Assembly (NCBI RefSeq): GCF_023283535.1
Contig: NZ_JAKILT010000001.1
Span: forward strand, 62,001-126,000
Origin: Shewanella sairae
Lineage (GTDB): Bacteria > Pseudomonadota > Gammaproteobacteria > Enterobacterales > Shewanellaceae
Direction: 5' to 3'
DNA: 64,000 bases
In this document: positions 1 through 8,981 of the stretch, in pieces
Layout of the letters: each line of letters opens with the position of its first letter
How positions within the stretch are numbered: the stretch's first letter is position 1
Notes under the pieces: generated by a model
What the model saw: the letters and a program-made list of their open reading frames with translations, nothing else
The model's database searches: none
What the model was told of the DNA's origin: nothing
Program-made: the position numbers and the translations under genes

Positions 1-1
1 A

Positions 2-1384
2 TTCTTTAATGATAAACCAGCTTTAGCACATTATAACTTAACGGATAGCCGCTTAGTTTGGGATATTTTTGAGAAAACCCAGTTATTTGATTTTGTGATT
101 GAGCGCGCCAAGTTGACTGGATTAGAGCTTGGCCGAGTAGGGGCCTCGGTAGCGGCATTTAATAACCTATATTTACCGCATTTGCATCGCGCGGGTTTTG
201 TTGCGCCGAGTAAACCTGCCAGTGACGGTATTGAAAGCCCCGGTGGCTATGTCATGGATTCTGTACCGGGTCTTTATCAGCATATCTTAGTGTTGGACTT
301 TAAGAGTCTATACCCTTCAATTATTCGTACCTTTCTTATCGACCCCAAGGGACTTGTTGAAGGTACGTCGGAAATTGGTGATGCTGTACCAGGGTTTCTC
401 GGGGCGCAATTTAGCCGCGATAAACCCATTTTGCCCATGTTGATTAAAAAGCTCTCTGAAGAAAGAGAGTTAGCCAAGTCACAGAAAAATGCGCCTTTAT
501 CCCAAGCCATCAAGATTATTATGAACTCTTTATACGGAGTGCTGGGTTCCCGTGGTTGTGTCTTTCATGATGCACGCCTTGCTAGTTCTATCACCATGCG
601 CGGCCATGAAATCATGAAACAAACACGTCGCTGGGTTGAAGATGAAGGCTTTGAGGTGATTTATGGTGATACTGACTCAACTTTTGTGTGGCTGGGCGAT
701 GATTTTGCCTTTGAACAAGTTCAAAAAACGGGTAAAGCGCTCGCAGAGAAGATTAATTTGCTTTGGCAACAAAAGTTAAAGGCTGAATATGATTTAGTGA
801 GTTTTTTAGAGCTTGAGTTCGAGACTCATTTTGAAAAGTTCTTTATGCCCACCTTGCGCGGTTCGGTTGAAGGTTCCAAAAAACGCTATGTAGGCACTAA
901 GCGAGAGCAAGATGGGTCACTAAAACTCATATTCAAGGGAATGGAGCAGGTCCGCAGCGATTGGTCACCATTAGCCAGAAGAGTGCAGTACGAACTATAT
1001 GAGCGATTGTTTAGCGGACAAGACATCGAAGCTTATCTTAAAGAGATCATTAACGGACTAAACCGGGGATTTCTTGACCGTGAACTGGTGTTTACTAAGC
1101 AGCTTAGGCGTAACCTAGAAGACTACACTGCGAAATCAGCTCCGCACCTTAAAGCCGCACGTAAATTATGTGATGCAACGGGGGATGGGCAATATGCAAA
1201 ACGCGGCGCAAGAATCGAATATGTGATGACCTTAAATGGTGCCGAGCCAGTCAGTTATTGCACAAGTAAAATTGATTATGACTACTACCTAACTCGCCAA
1301 TTAGAACCTATAGCTGAACCAGTACTTTCTATTTTGAAAACTAGTTTCAGTGAGGTTACTACAAATCAAATGTCGTTAATTTAG
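2..1384 (+). CDS. polB: DNA polymerase II, C-terminal part (5' truncated by window)
   Basis: Family B DNA polymerase, the damage-inducible Pol II used in translesion synthesis and replication restart. The frame is open from base 2, so the N-terminal exonuclease domain lies outside the window; the first ATG at 95 is internal. The palm/fingers motifs are in order: motif A DFKSLYPSIIRTF (about 297-335), motif B with KIIMNSLYGVLGS (about 512-550), motif C YGDTDS (about 661-680) carrying the two catalytic aspartates, then KKRYVG, the KxY motif of the thumb. The protein ends with QMSLI, close to the clamp-binding type of tail known for Pol II (inference). There is no clear terminator in the 234 bp that follow, only a weak AGAGA/TCTCT hairpin near 1421-1438. 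Confidence 0.95.
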   Translation, partial: FFNDKPALAHYNLTDSRLVWDIFEKTQLFDFVIERAKLTGLELGRVGASVAAFNNLYLPHLHRAGFVAPSKPASDGIESPGGYVMDSVPGLYQHILVLDFKSLYPSIIRTFLIDPKGLVEGTSEIGDAVPGFLGAQFSRDKPILPMLIKKLSEERELAKSQKNAPLSQAIKIIMNSLYGVLGSRGCVFHDARLASSITMRGHEIMKQTRRWVEDEGFEVIYGDTDSTFVWLGDDFAFEQVQKTGKALAEKINLLWQQKLKAEYDLVSFLELEFETHFEKFFMPTLRGSVEGSKKRYVGTKREQDGSLKLIFKGMEQVRSDWSPLARRVQYELYERLFSGQDIEAYLKEIINGLNRGFLDRELVFTKQLRRNLEDYTAKSAPHLKAARKLCDATGDGQYAKRGARIEYVMTLNGAEPVSYCTSKIDYDYYLTRQLEPIAEPVLSILKTSFSEVTTNQMSLI

Positions 1385-1618
1385 TTTGAAATGAATTAAT
1401 GGGCTGCTGCCTAAATGTTAAGAGATGGTTCGGTCTCTCGCTGTTTCTGTGTTTACTAGTTAATTGAGTGCAAAATCTGCCTGATAGTGTGATGTTCGTC
1501 TTTGAGTGGTTGCTAATCTTTTGCTAATCTCGCATTTAATCAGGATAGAAAGAAAACAACGGAATGGAAGACGATTTGAATGAAGCAGACTGAACAACAT
1601 TAAGGTTAGGCAAATTAA

Positions 1619-2833
1619 ATGAAAAAAACTCTAGTAGCATCAGCTTTGGCAGCAGTTATGGTTGTGCCAACAGCATCAGCAATTGAAGTATATAAAGACG
1701 AAAAAAATGCAGTAGAAATTGGTGGTTGGATTGATGCTCGAGTAATTAATACTCAAGGTGCTACAAAAGTTGAAAACGGCGCATCTCGTATTAACTTTGG
1801 TTTTACCCGTGATATGGGCCAAGGCTGGAAAACATTTGCGAAAGTTGAGCTGGGTTTAAACCTAGTAGGTAATAGCTCAATGGACAGAAACACTGTAGAG
1901 CTAGAAGATGGTTCTGTTATTAATGGCTACAACTCTAACTCGAATGACTTTATTAGCACTCGCTTAGGCTATGTTGGCCTTGCTCATGATACATACGGTT
2001 CATTGACAATTGGTAAGCAATGGGGCGCTTGGTACGATGTGGTTTACAACACTAACTTAGTTAACACTTGGGACGGTAACACATCTGGTACTTACACTCT
2101 TAATAAAGCAGACGGTGCGATTAACGGTACTGGTCGTGGCGATAAGACTGTTCAATACCGTAACGCGTTTGGTGACTTTAGCTTCGCTGTACAAGCACAG
2201 CTAAAGCAAGACAGCTTCGAGCTATATGAAGGTGACGTTTTCCCTGGTTCAACTGGCGCTGCTGCAAGCACTAATGTAATTGGTACTGTTGAGTATGATT
2301 ATACTTACGGTGCGTCTGCTACATATAACGCAACTGAGAACTTAATTCTAACAGCGGGTGTGAACGTTGGTGAATTCGATGCAACTTACAATACAGGTAA
2401 GTCTGTACAAGAAACTGATCTAATCTTCGGTGCTGGCGCAACTTGGGGTGAGTTTAACGCAAAAGGTTTTTACGGCGCGATTAACGTTAACAAGCAAGAA
2501 TACCACGATACAGATAACCTAAACCGTTATATTCCTGAAGCGTGGGGCCTAGAATCTCTAGCATCTTACCACTTCGACAACGGTTTACGTCCGTTAATCG
2601 GCTATAACATCCTAGAAGCTAGCGATGAATATGGTGCTGCATACAGCGGTGATGTGTTTAAGCGTCAATTCCTACTAGTGGGTTTACACTATGTATGGGA
2701 TAACAACACAATGCTTTACCTTGAAGGCCGTAAAGACTTCAGTGACTTTACAAGCACTAATAAGGCACAACAAGCCGCTATGGAGTTTTCTGAGGACGAC
2801 GGTATTTCTATCGGTATCAGATACTACATGTAA
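1619..2833 (+). CDS. Gram-negative outer-membrane porin
   Basis: 404-residue general-diffusion type porin. A signal peptide (MKKTLVASALAAVMVVPTAS, then A) precedes a mature start near IEVYKDEKNAVEIGGWIDAR, the usual first strand of Gram-negative trimeric porins. Alternating polar/aromatic strands continue to the end (for example TLYGSLTIGKQWG-like turns near residue 130 and LLVGLHYVWDNNTMLYLEGR near 350). The chain ends in IRYYM, so the last residue is Met rather than the aromatic residue usual for beta-barrel proteins, with Tyr just before it. It is a single gene with a long leader and its own terminator. A decayed partial copy of the same family lies just downstream. The substrate cannot be read from sequence. 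Confidence 0.9.
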   Translation: MKKTLVASALAAVMVVPTASAIEVYKDEKNAVEIGGWIDARVINTQGATKVENGASRINFGFTRDMGQGWKTFAKVELGLNLVGNSSMDRNTVELEDGSVINGYNSNSNDFISTRLGYVGLAHDTYGSLTIGKQWGAWYDVVYNTNLVNTWDGNTSGTYTLNKADGAINGTGRGDKTVQYRNAFGDFSFAVQAQLKQDSFELYEGDVFPGSTGAAASTNVIGTVEYDYTYGASATYNATENLILTAGVNVGEFDATYNTGKSVQETDLIFGAGATWGEFNAKGFYGAINVNKQEYHDTDNLNRYIPEAWGLESLASYHFDNGLRPLIGYNILEASDEYGAAYSGDVFKRQFLLVGLHYVWDNNTMLYLEGRKDFSDFTSTNKAQQAAMEFSEDDGISIGIRYYM

Positions 2834-2910
2834 GATATTTAGTTTTAACGAAAAGGCGCCTATAGGCTAACACCTTTTTGTTAGGCAAATGTTCTTATAG
2901 TAAGTTTAAT

Positions 2911-2947
2911 ATACCCTCAAGCATTTATGTTTGAGGGTATTTTTTTA
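2911..2947 (+). terminator. Rho-independent terminator of the porin gene
   Basis: The stem ATACCCTCAA / TTGAGGGTAT (10 bp) encloses a 10-nt loop (2911-2940) and is followed by six Ts. It lies about 80 bp after the porin stop and separates the intact porin from the pseudogene. Confidence 0.9.
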
Positions 2948-2980
2948 TGTTCTATTTTTGACCCTCTTAGGGTTGATTAG

Positions 2981-3318
2981 ACAGTCTCTATCTGCGGTGT
3001 CGGAGCGACTTTGAGTAACGGGTATGCAAAAAGTGTTTACGCTGCATTTTACGTTAACAAGCAAGAGTTCCACGGTACTGACAAGATTGGTCATTTGAGG
3101 CCTGAAGCTTGGGGCGAGTTCGAAGCGGCTTATAACAGCGGAGTTAAGCGTCTGTTTGTTATTGTTGGTGTGCCGTATTCTTGGGGGCTCAAACACAGTA
3201 CTTTATTTAGAAGGCTGTAAAGGCTTCAGTGATTTCAATGCTACAAACGAAAAGAGGGGCCAAGTCAGAAGGTGGCGATATCGTTATTGGGGTCCGTAAC
3301 GTTATTATAATAAATAGT
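2981..3318 (+). pseudogene. Decayed 3' fragment of a second porin gene
   Basis: The conceptual translation follows the C-terminal third of the upstream porin. In the first frame, GVGATLSNGYAKSVYAA.. and VNKQEFHGTDK.. match porin GAGATWGEFNAKGFYGA.. and VNKQEYHDTDN... A frameshift near 3186 then gives NTVLYLEGCKGFSDFNATNE, matching NTMLYLEGRKDFSDFTSTNK. A further shift near 3271 gives GGDIVIGVRN, matching DDGISIGIRY. A segment equivalent to about 20 residues is also missing in the middle (the LIGYNILEASDEYG part). No start codon, signal peptide or 5' two-thirds is present. I read it as the remnant of a tandem porin duplication. The open stretches in it should not be called as a gene. Confidence 0.88.
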
Positions 3319-3954
3319 AATTGTTAATTTGTTTTACCAATTTACTAAATCGTTTATTGGAACTGAGTTCGTTTGAACTCGTTTTTTATTTTAAGAATGT
3401 AATTCAAATAAATTGTATTTAACTCAGGGTTTTACTTTCTTAAAGTGAATTGATACCTGTAATTATTACGTTACACTTCCGTACCTGTATACTAATCCTT
3501 TGCCTATATTGGATTTCAACTTCAAGTACCTATTAATTATAGCTCTTGGCTACTTCGTAAATTCAAAGCCGTTCAGGTTGCGATATTTTGGTCAGTTTCG
3601 GAGACATAAATGATAGTCGATTGTTGATGCTCTTTGTCTATAACTAACAGATGCTTATGCAGTATCTGAAATCTAGCGTTTCCACTACTTTCGCATTTCT
3701 TACTTTTTCTAAAAACTAACTAAGCTCTGGCCATAAATATGCTGCGATTTGTTTTGCTAGCTTTCTTAGGCATTTGGATCCCGTTCATTTGCGCAATATG
3801 TATCCACACATCTGAATGTAAGGATTTAAGTGTTGCAAAAATGTTGCGATTGTGTTTTTATTTGTTTGCGCGGTTTGAGTCTTGTTAACAATTAAATAAA
3901 GTATCGAGCGCTCGAATTGCTAAAAAAATAAAAGAGAGTCCAGGGAGATTTATA
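3319..3954. other. Long intergenic region upstream of a TonB-dependent receptor gene
   Basis: 636 bp without a supportable gene on either strand; stops are frequent in all frames. It holds the presumed promoter and leader of the receptor gene. A 10-bp perfect palindrome CGAGCGCTCG is at about 3904-3913, some 45 bp before the start codon, and a purine-rich ribosome site AGGGAG at about 3941-3946. I see no convincing Fur box or other operator. Confidence 0.6.
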
Positions 3955-6666
3955 ATGTATAAGAATAATGTATTAGCTAATTCAGTGCGTTTTGCACTCG
4001 TTAGTGGTGCAATGACAGCAGCATTCACCGCGCCAACAGTTATGGCTGTAGAAGAAGATGGTGTAGAACGTATTGAAGTAACAGGTTCGCGTATTAAGCG
4101 AACAGATATGGAAACAGCTAGCCCTATTACGGTTTTTTCAGCTGCTGATATCGCCGCAACCGGTGTTACAACAATGGAAGATTTTGTACAAAGTATTCCT
4201 GCTATGAATGGCGGTGCTGAAGGTTCTTCTGTCAATAATGGCAGTCGTGGTTTTGCAACTGCTTCTCTTCGCGGTTTAGGTTCAGGAAGAACCCTTGTTC
4301 TAATCAATGGCCGTCGCTTTGCTTCTGGTGATTTAAACTCGATTCCAACCGCCTACGTTGAACGAGTAGAAGTTTTGCGCGATGGTGCTTCTACTATTTA
4401 TGGTTCAGATGCTATTGCAGGTGTTATTAATTTCATTACGAAAAAAGATTTTGAAGGTGTCCAATTCCAAGCTCAGTACGATACAACTTCTGAAGGCGAT
4501 GGTGAAAAGACGTTGTTTTCTGTTACTACTGGTGCATCCACCGAAAAAAGTAATGTAGTTTTATCTCTTCAATATACTGAGCGTGAAAAAATTCTTCAGG
4601 GTGATCGTGGATTCTCTGAATGTCCGTTATTTGAGCGTGACGGACAGAAAGTTTGTGGCGGTTCAGGGACTATTCCTTATGGTCAGTTCTTCAATAATAA
4701 TTATAGCGGCCATGTGAAGGACCCTACTACAGGAGAGGTTCGTCCTTTTGATCAAGCTATTGATGGCTTTAACTATGCCACCACAAGTTACATGGTTACG
4801 CCACAAGAAGTGTTTAGCATCAATGGTGCTGGTCGTTTTGATATCACTGATACGGTAAGTACTTTTATCGAGGGTGGTTTCACCAATCGTAAATCTGATC
4901 AGTTAATGGCGCCTGAGGGAACCTTCTGGGGGCCAACTATGCCAGCTTCTAATCCATATAACCCAGTAGGCGAAGACATTTTCGTTGTACGTCGCCTTCG
5001 TGAAACCGCTGGTCGCGCATTTACTCAGGATTTTTCTGATTACAGAATGGTTGCAGGTTTCGAAGGTGTTGCATTTGATGACTTTGACTGGGATGTATCA
5101 TACAACTTTGCTCGTTATGTTGATGCTCGACTGGATGAAGGCCGTGTAAACCCTACCCGTGTTGATACATTGCTCGATCCTGATCTGTGTAGTGCCGATG
5201 CTGATTGTCCTGAAGTCTGGAATATTACTGAAGCTGGTACATTAACCGAAGAAATGATCGCTTATGCATTTGTGCCAAACTCTCCTATAGTTCGCGGTGA
5301 GACCCGTCAATTACAAGCTAATATCTCTGGTGGTTTATTTGGGCTAGAGTTACCTGGTGGGGAAGTAATGTTTGGTGCTGGCTATGAAAAGCGTTGGGAG
5401 GAATACTCGAGTACTCCTGATGGTGCAGCTTCTATTGGTCAGATATATAGTGTAGCTGGTGAGGCAACGGAGGGAGAGTATTCTGTTGATGAACTTTACG
5501 CTGAAATGGACTTTCCTATCTTATCGGGTGTAGCGTTCGCTGAATCCCTTCGCTTTACAGCGGCTGTTCGTTATTCAGATTTTGACTTTCTAGATGATAG
5601 CTCAACAAATACAAAGTTTGGTCTTGAATGGTCTCCAGTCGAAGGCTTGCTACTTCGCTCTACTTTAGCTACAGGGTTCCGTGCACCAAGCGTATCAGAA
5701 CTATTCGCACCTCAGTCAGAAACCAACCTTGCTTATAGTGACCCATGTGTAGGTTATGGAAGCGGTAGTCAGAATGCAATCGTCAAAGCTAACTGTGCTG
5801 CTGAAGGTTTACCGGGTGATTTTGAGTTATCTTCAAATCAGTCAGGTACGATTGTTGGTGGTAGCCCAGACTTAAAGCCTGAAGAGTCGGATAGCTTAAC
5901 AGTTGGTATGGTTTACAGTCATGATAGTGGTTTTAGTATTGCACTAGATTATTATGACATTGAGATTGAAAACGGTATCGGTACAGCTGGTACAGATAAT
6001 GTTATTTCAGCTTGTTGGGGAAGTGCGAATTTCTCAAGCCCGTTATGTGACTTTGTTGAGGGCCCTGGCCGAACAGGCGATGCTCCTCATCCGACATCAC
6101 CTTATCGTACAGCGCTAGGACCTGTAGCAGGCGTAGTTCTTACCAATGCTAACTTAGCTACATTCCAGACAAGCGGATTCGATTTTGATGTTTCGTATAA
6201 AACAGAGATCGGCTCTGGAGATTTTAGTGCCGTACTTAATGGTACTTATCTAGATAAATATAATTACACTCCGTTTGCTGGCGCTGAACAAGTAGAGACT
6301 GCAGGTAAAGTTGCTGCAGACCAATGGGAGACAACCCTTGCTGTATTCTCACAGTGGCGCACTAACTTAACTCTTGATTATGTTATGGACGACTGGGCAT
6401 TTACTTGGCAGACTCGTTATCAGTCAGAAGGTGAAGACTTATTTGCGAGCGAAGATAACTTAGATAATATTGCAGACGCTGTATTTTATCATGACGTTCA
6501 AGCTACTTATTTTGTTCTCGATAATACTTCGGTAACTATGGGTATAAAGAACTTATTTGATCAAGATGCTCCTTATATTACTAACAATCAAGATATGAAC
6601 ACAATTCCTGCATCTTACGATACTGCCGGTCAGTATTGGTATGCACGTGTAAATGTGACATTCTAA
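3955..6666 (+). CDS. TonB-dependent outer-membrane receptor
   Basis: 903-residue receptor for energy-dependent uptake across the outer membrane. A signal sequence ends near residue 35 (..TAPTVMA). The TonB-box-like stretch IEVTGSRI follows near residues 44-51, then the plug domain with SPITVFSAADIAATG, LRGLGSGRTLVLINGRR and VERVEVLRDGASTIYGSDAIAGVINFITK (quoted in parts). The C-terminal half is the 22-strand barrel, with LLLRSTLATGFRAPSVSELF and LKPEESDSLTVG typical of the family, ending in the aromatic ARVNVTF. The start has a good AGGGAG site. The VERVEVLRDG/LINGRR subtype is common in Shewanella, Alteromonas and Caulobacter for sugars, peptides or other non-siderophore substrates, but the ligand is not identifiable. 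It probably pairs with the gene that follows and draws energy from a TonB system such as the 9-14 kb operon. Confidence 0.93.
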   Translation: MYKNNVLANSVRFALVSGAMTAAFTAPTVMAVEEDGVERIEVTGSRIKRTDMETASPITVFSAADIAATGVTTMEDFVQSIPAMNGGAEGSSVNNGSRGFATASLRGLGSGRTLVLINGRRFASGDLNSIPTAYVERVEVLRDGASTIYGSDAIAGVINFITKKDFEGVQFQAQYDTTSEGDGEKTLFSVTTGASTEKSNVVLSLQYTEREKILQGDRGFSECPLFERDGQKVCGGSGTIPYGQFFNNNYSGHVKDPTTGEVRPFDQAIDGFNYATTSYMVTPQEVFSINGAGRFDITDTVSTFIEGGFTNRKSDQLMAPEGTFWGPTMPASNPYNPVGEDIFVVRRLRETAGRAFTQDFSDYRMVAGFEGVAFDDFDWDVSYNFARYVDARLDEGRVNPTRVDTLLDPDLCSADADCPEVWNITEAGTLTEEMIAYAFVPNSPIVRGETRQLQANISGGLFGLELPGGEVMFGAGYEKRWEEYSSTPDGAASIGQIYSVAGEATEGEYSVDELYAEMDFPILSGVAFAESLRFTAAVRYSDFDFLDDSSTNTKFGLEWSPVEGLLLRSTLATGFRAPSVSELFAPQSETNLAYSDPCVGYGSGSQNAIVKANCAAEGLPGDFELSSNQSGTIVGGSPDLKPEESDSLTVGMVYSHDSGFSIALDYYDIEIENGIGTAGTDNVISACWGSANFSSPLCDFVEGPGRTGDAPHPTSPYRTALGPVAGVVLTNANLATFQTSGFDFDVSYKTEIGSGDFSAVLNGTYLDKYNYTPFAGAEQVETAGKVAADQWETTLAVFSQWRTNLTLDYVMDDWAFTWQTRYQSEGEDLFASEDNLDNIADAVFYHDVQATYFVLDNTSVTMGIKNLFDQDAPYITNNQDMNTIPASYDTAGQYWYARVNVTF

Positions 6667-6683
6667 GCCTTAGTATGTAGATG

Positions 6684-6712
6684 AAAAGGCCAAGCATATG
6701 CTGGCCTTTTTT
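6684..6712 (+). terminator. Terminator after the TonB-dependent receptor
   Basis: AAAAGGCCAAGCA / TGCTGGCCTTTTTT forms a strong hairpin (GGCCA-AGCA paired with TGC-TGGCC, one bulge) followed by a T run. It lies between the receptor and the TPR-oxygenase gene, so downstream expression needs read-through or a promoter of its own. Confidence 0.85.
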
Positions 6713-6740
6713 ATTTTATTGACTTTCATTGGTAAATGTA

Positions 6741-8519
6741 ATGGATAGAATTCGAGTTAATAAAAATTTAACTGGCGGTATAGAATTATACAGAAAAGGG
6801 TTGTACCAAGACTCGCTGACTTTATTATACTCTATTCACAATATAGCGCCCAAAGAGCCTAATGCTTTGTTCTTTATAGCTTTGAATCATCGTTATTTAA
6901 AAGACGTAACTGCGAGTATTTTTTATTTTGAAAAGCTAATAAGTTTGCATAAACTACCAGGTTACTTTTGTGCTTACGCTAATATGCTTATTTCTTTTGG
7001 ATTAGAGCTCCGAGCTATACCTTTATTAAGACAATCAATTTCCATCGATCCTTTCCATTTTGATTCATACTATAACTTAGGTAGGGCGGAACAGAACCTT
7101 GAGCTGTATAGTGAAGCCTGTAATGCTTATGTAAAAGCAAGAAAACTAAATCCATTACATATCGGCTGTTGTATAGGTTATTCACAGAGCTTAAGTAAAT
7201 GTAATCAAGTTGAACAAGCAATCGCTTGTTGTGAGTCTTTTTTAAAAGAAACCTCTACATCTTTTGAGGTCCTATATACATTAGCGGGTTTTTATGAGCA
7301 TTTAGACCTTCTTGATAGCGCTTTAACAACCACTTGTATGTGTTTAAAGCTTGTGCCTGAAAGCAGAGAGTCTAGGTTACGTTATGCAATATTACTTCAT
7401 AAGTTAGGCAGTGATGAAGAAGCTATCGCGGTATTTAAAGAGCTACTGGCTACTTTCCCTTATGATCTAAAAGTTCACCATGAGTTATTTAAGATACTTT
7501 GGTTAAAGGCTGAAGCTGAACCTTTTAAGTACTATTTAGAGTTTAGTCGACAGGACCCCTCAAACCCACTCGTCTTAGACTTAGTTAAAAAGTTAATTAA
7601 AAACGATGAACTTGAATTAGCATTGGAAAAAATAAAGATTTATATTTATGAAAAAAAGGCCACATCTGAAGCATTAATTATTAAAGCGCATTTGGAACGT
7701 GAACTTGGTTTTTTTCGACTATCTTTAGAAACTCTTGAGAGTCTTTCTGTAGAGTCTAAAGATACTGAATGTGCTTTATATGAAAAGGCTATTACTTATT
7801 TATGCCTACAGCAATTTCTAGAGGCAATATGTTTAGCTAGAAGAATGATAAGCCTTTACCCAAAGAATCAGGCAGGAAAAGCTTTGTTATCAAGTTGTTT
7901 AAAAGTTGCGGGGCATGAAGTTGAGTATCGTCAATTAAATGATTACGATAATTTAGTAAAATACATACCTGTTTTTGAAGATGAAAAAGATCACTTTAAT
8001 TCTCAATTAAAAAGCAGTTTAGAAAGGCTTCATAAAACAAATAATGCTCCATTGGATCAATCATTACGCTATGGGACTCAAACAGAAGGGCGGTTATTTA
8101 ATAAAGGGGTTACTACTGTTGATGAGTTGGAAAAGAGAGTTGCCTTAGTTATTAGTGACTTTTTAGAGGGGCTTTCTCAACATCATTTCACTGAGTACTC
8201 TGGAAGTTTCAAAATTACTGATTCCTGGTCCGTTATTCTTAGGAGCAAAGGCTACCATAAAAATCACTATCATAGCGAGGGTATGTATAGTGCTTGTTAT
8301 TATGTGGATGTCCCATTTGCAGTCGAAAAGGAAGGTCAGGGATGGCTAAAGCTAGGGCAGCCAGAGTTAAGTCGGTGGATCAAGTTAGATGCCGACTTTT
8401 ACCTAAAGCCTTTAACTGGTTGGTTAGTTATTTTTCCTTCTTACCTTTGGCATGGAACAACTCCTCTCCTTGAAAGTTCTGAGCGAATCAGTGTAGCTTT
8501 TGATATTCAAGTTCTTTAA
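6741..8519 (+). CDS. TPR protein with C-terminal 2-oxoglutarate/Fe(II) oxygenase-like domain
   Basis: 592 residues from ATG 6741; an in-frame TTG at 6729 is possible, and neither has a strong ribosome site. Residues about 1-400 are tetratricopeptide repeats (LLYSIHNIAPKEPNALFFIA, SIDPFHFDSYYNLGRAEQNL, ALTTTCMCLKLVPESRESRL), giving a solenoid for protein contacts. The last ~110 residues look like the 2OG-Fe(II) oxygenase family PF13759: KNHYHSEGMYSACYYVDVP supplies an HxH pair, GWLVIFPSYLWHGTTP a distal His, and SERISVAF an Arg expected to hold 2-oxoglutarate. There is no signal peptide, so it is probably cytoplasmic. Genes of this type often sit beside TonB-dependent receptors in marine proteobacteria, as here; the substrate is unknown. 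Confidence 0.82.
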   Translation: MDRIRVNKNLTGGIELYRKGLYQDSLTLLYSIHNIAPKEPNALFFIALNHRYLKDVTASIFYFEKLISLHKLPGYFCAYANMLISFGLELRAIPLLRQSISIDPFHFDSYYNLGRAEQNLELYSEACNAYVKARKLNPLHIGCCIGYSQSLSKCNQVEQAIACCESFLKETSTSFEVLYTLAGFYEHLDLLDSALTTTCMCLKLVPESRESRLRYAILLHKLGSDEEAIAVFKELLATFPYDLKVHHELFKILWLKAEAEPFKYYLEFSRQDPSNPLVLDLVKKLIKNDELELALEKIKIYIYEKKATSEALIIKAHLERELGFFRLSLETLESLSVESKDTECALYEKAITYLCLQQFLEAICLARRMISLYPKNQAGKALLSSCLKVAGHEVEYRQLNDYDNLVKYIPVFEDEKDHFNSQLKSSLERLHKTNNAPLDQSLRYGTQTEGRLFNKGVTTVDELEKRVALVISDFLEGLSQHHFTEYSGSFKITDSWSVILRSKGYHKNHYHSEGMYSACYYVDVPFAVEKEGQGWLKLGQPELSRWIKLDADFYLKPLTGWLVIFPSYLWHGTTPLLESSERISVAFDIQVL

Positions 8520-8520
8520 A

Positions 8521-8549
8521 AAATGAGCTTAGCAAAGCTCATTTTTTTA
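8521..8549 (+). terminator. Terminator after the TPR-oxygenase gene
   Basis: The hairpin AAATGAGCTT / AAGCTCATTT encloses a small AGCA loop and is followed directly by a T run, starting one base after the stop codon. Confidence 0.9.
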
Positions 8550-8882
8550 AAGCTTTTTACTGGAAATCTAGATTCTGTAGAATAATTATAGCGAGTGTTA
8601 TTTGTAATCTTTCTATTTAAGTCAATTTGATGGGCAACTGTGTCTTAGCAAAATTTTCAGTAATTTGTAATTTAGTATCTGCTACAACCAGCTGATGTTA
8701 ATTAACTGTTAACTTGGAGGTTGAGTGGGTTTCTATGCTATACCTTTGATTATCAAATGTTTTACTTTCACCTTTTCAAGCTTGACATCTATCTTTGTTA
8801 GTGAGTATCCCCAATAGTTATCCCAAAAAACCTATCTTGTTTGTTTTTCGTGCTGAAAGCTTGTTTTCTGATAGTTTTACCC

Positions 8883-8920
8883 ATTTCAAAATGTTGACAC
8901 AGGTCAACATTTTGTGAAAT
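8883..8920. promoter_or_regulatory. Large palindrome, probable operator
   Basis: Perfect 11-bp arms AAAATGTTGAC (8888-8898) and GTCAACATTTT (8903-8913) flank a 4-bp ACAG centre. The symmetry extends with ATTTC (8883-8887) and GAAAT (8916-8920) after a 2-bp slip. No T run follows, so an operator for a dimeric regulator fits better than a terminator. The regulator is not identified. Confidence 0.6.
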
Positions 8921-8932
8921 GATGCCAGCGGG

Positions 8933-8954
8933 TCTACATCCTCGAAGATGTAGA
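8933..8954. promoter_or_regulatory. 22-bp perfect inverted repeat in the TonB2 leader
   Basis: TCTACATC (8933-8940) and GATGTAGA (8947-8954) are perfect complements around CTCGAA. It lies 13 bp downstream of the larger palindrome and 135 bp before the first gene. It could be a second operator or an mRNA hairpin. Confidence 0.5.
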
Positions 8955-8962
8955 AAAGGGAA

Positions 8963-8981
8963 GATAATAATTAACAATCAC
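8963..8981. promoter_or_regulatory. Possible Fur box
   Basis: GATAATAATTAACAATCAC agrees with the classical 19-bp Fur consensus at 14 of 19 positions by my count. The region is AT-rich, so chance similarity is possible, but iron control of TonB operons is common. Confidence 0.35.

Noticed and set aside
1385..1618. Terminator after polB
   Set aside because: Only a 5-bp AGAGA/TCTCT stem is present and no T run follows.
3011..3220. Small 69-residue gene starting at TTG
   Set aside because: It is one frame of the porin pseudogene; homology continues in other frames on both sides.
3885..4307. 140-residue minus-strand frame
   Set aside because: Antisense to the start of the TonB-dependent receptor gene, without a start site of its own.
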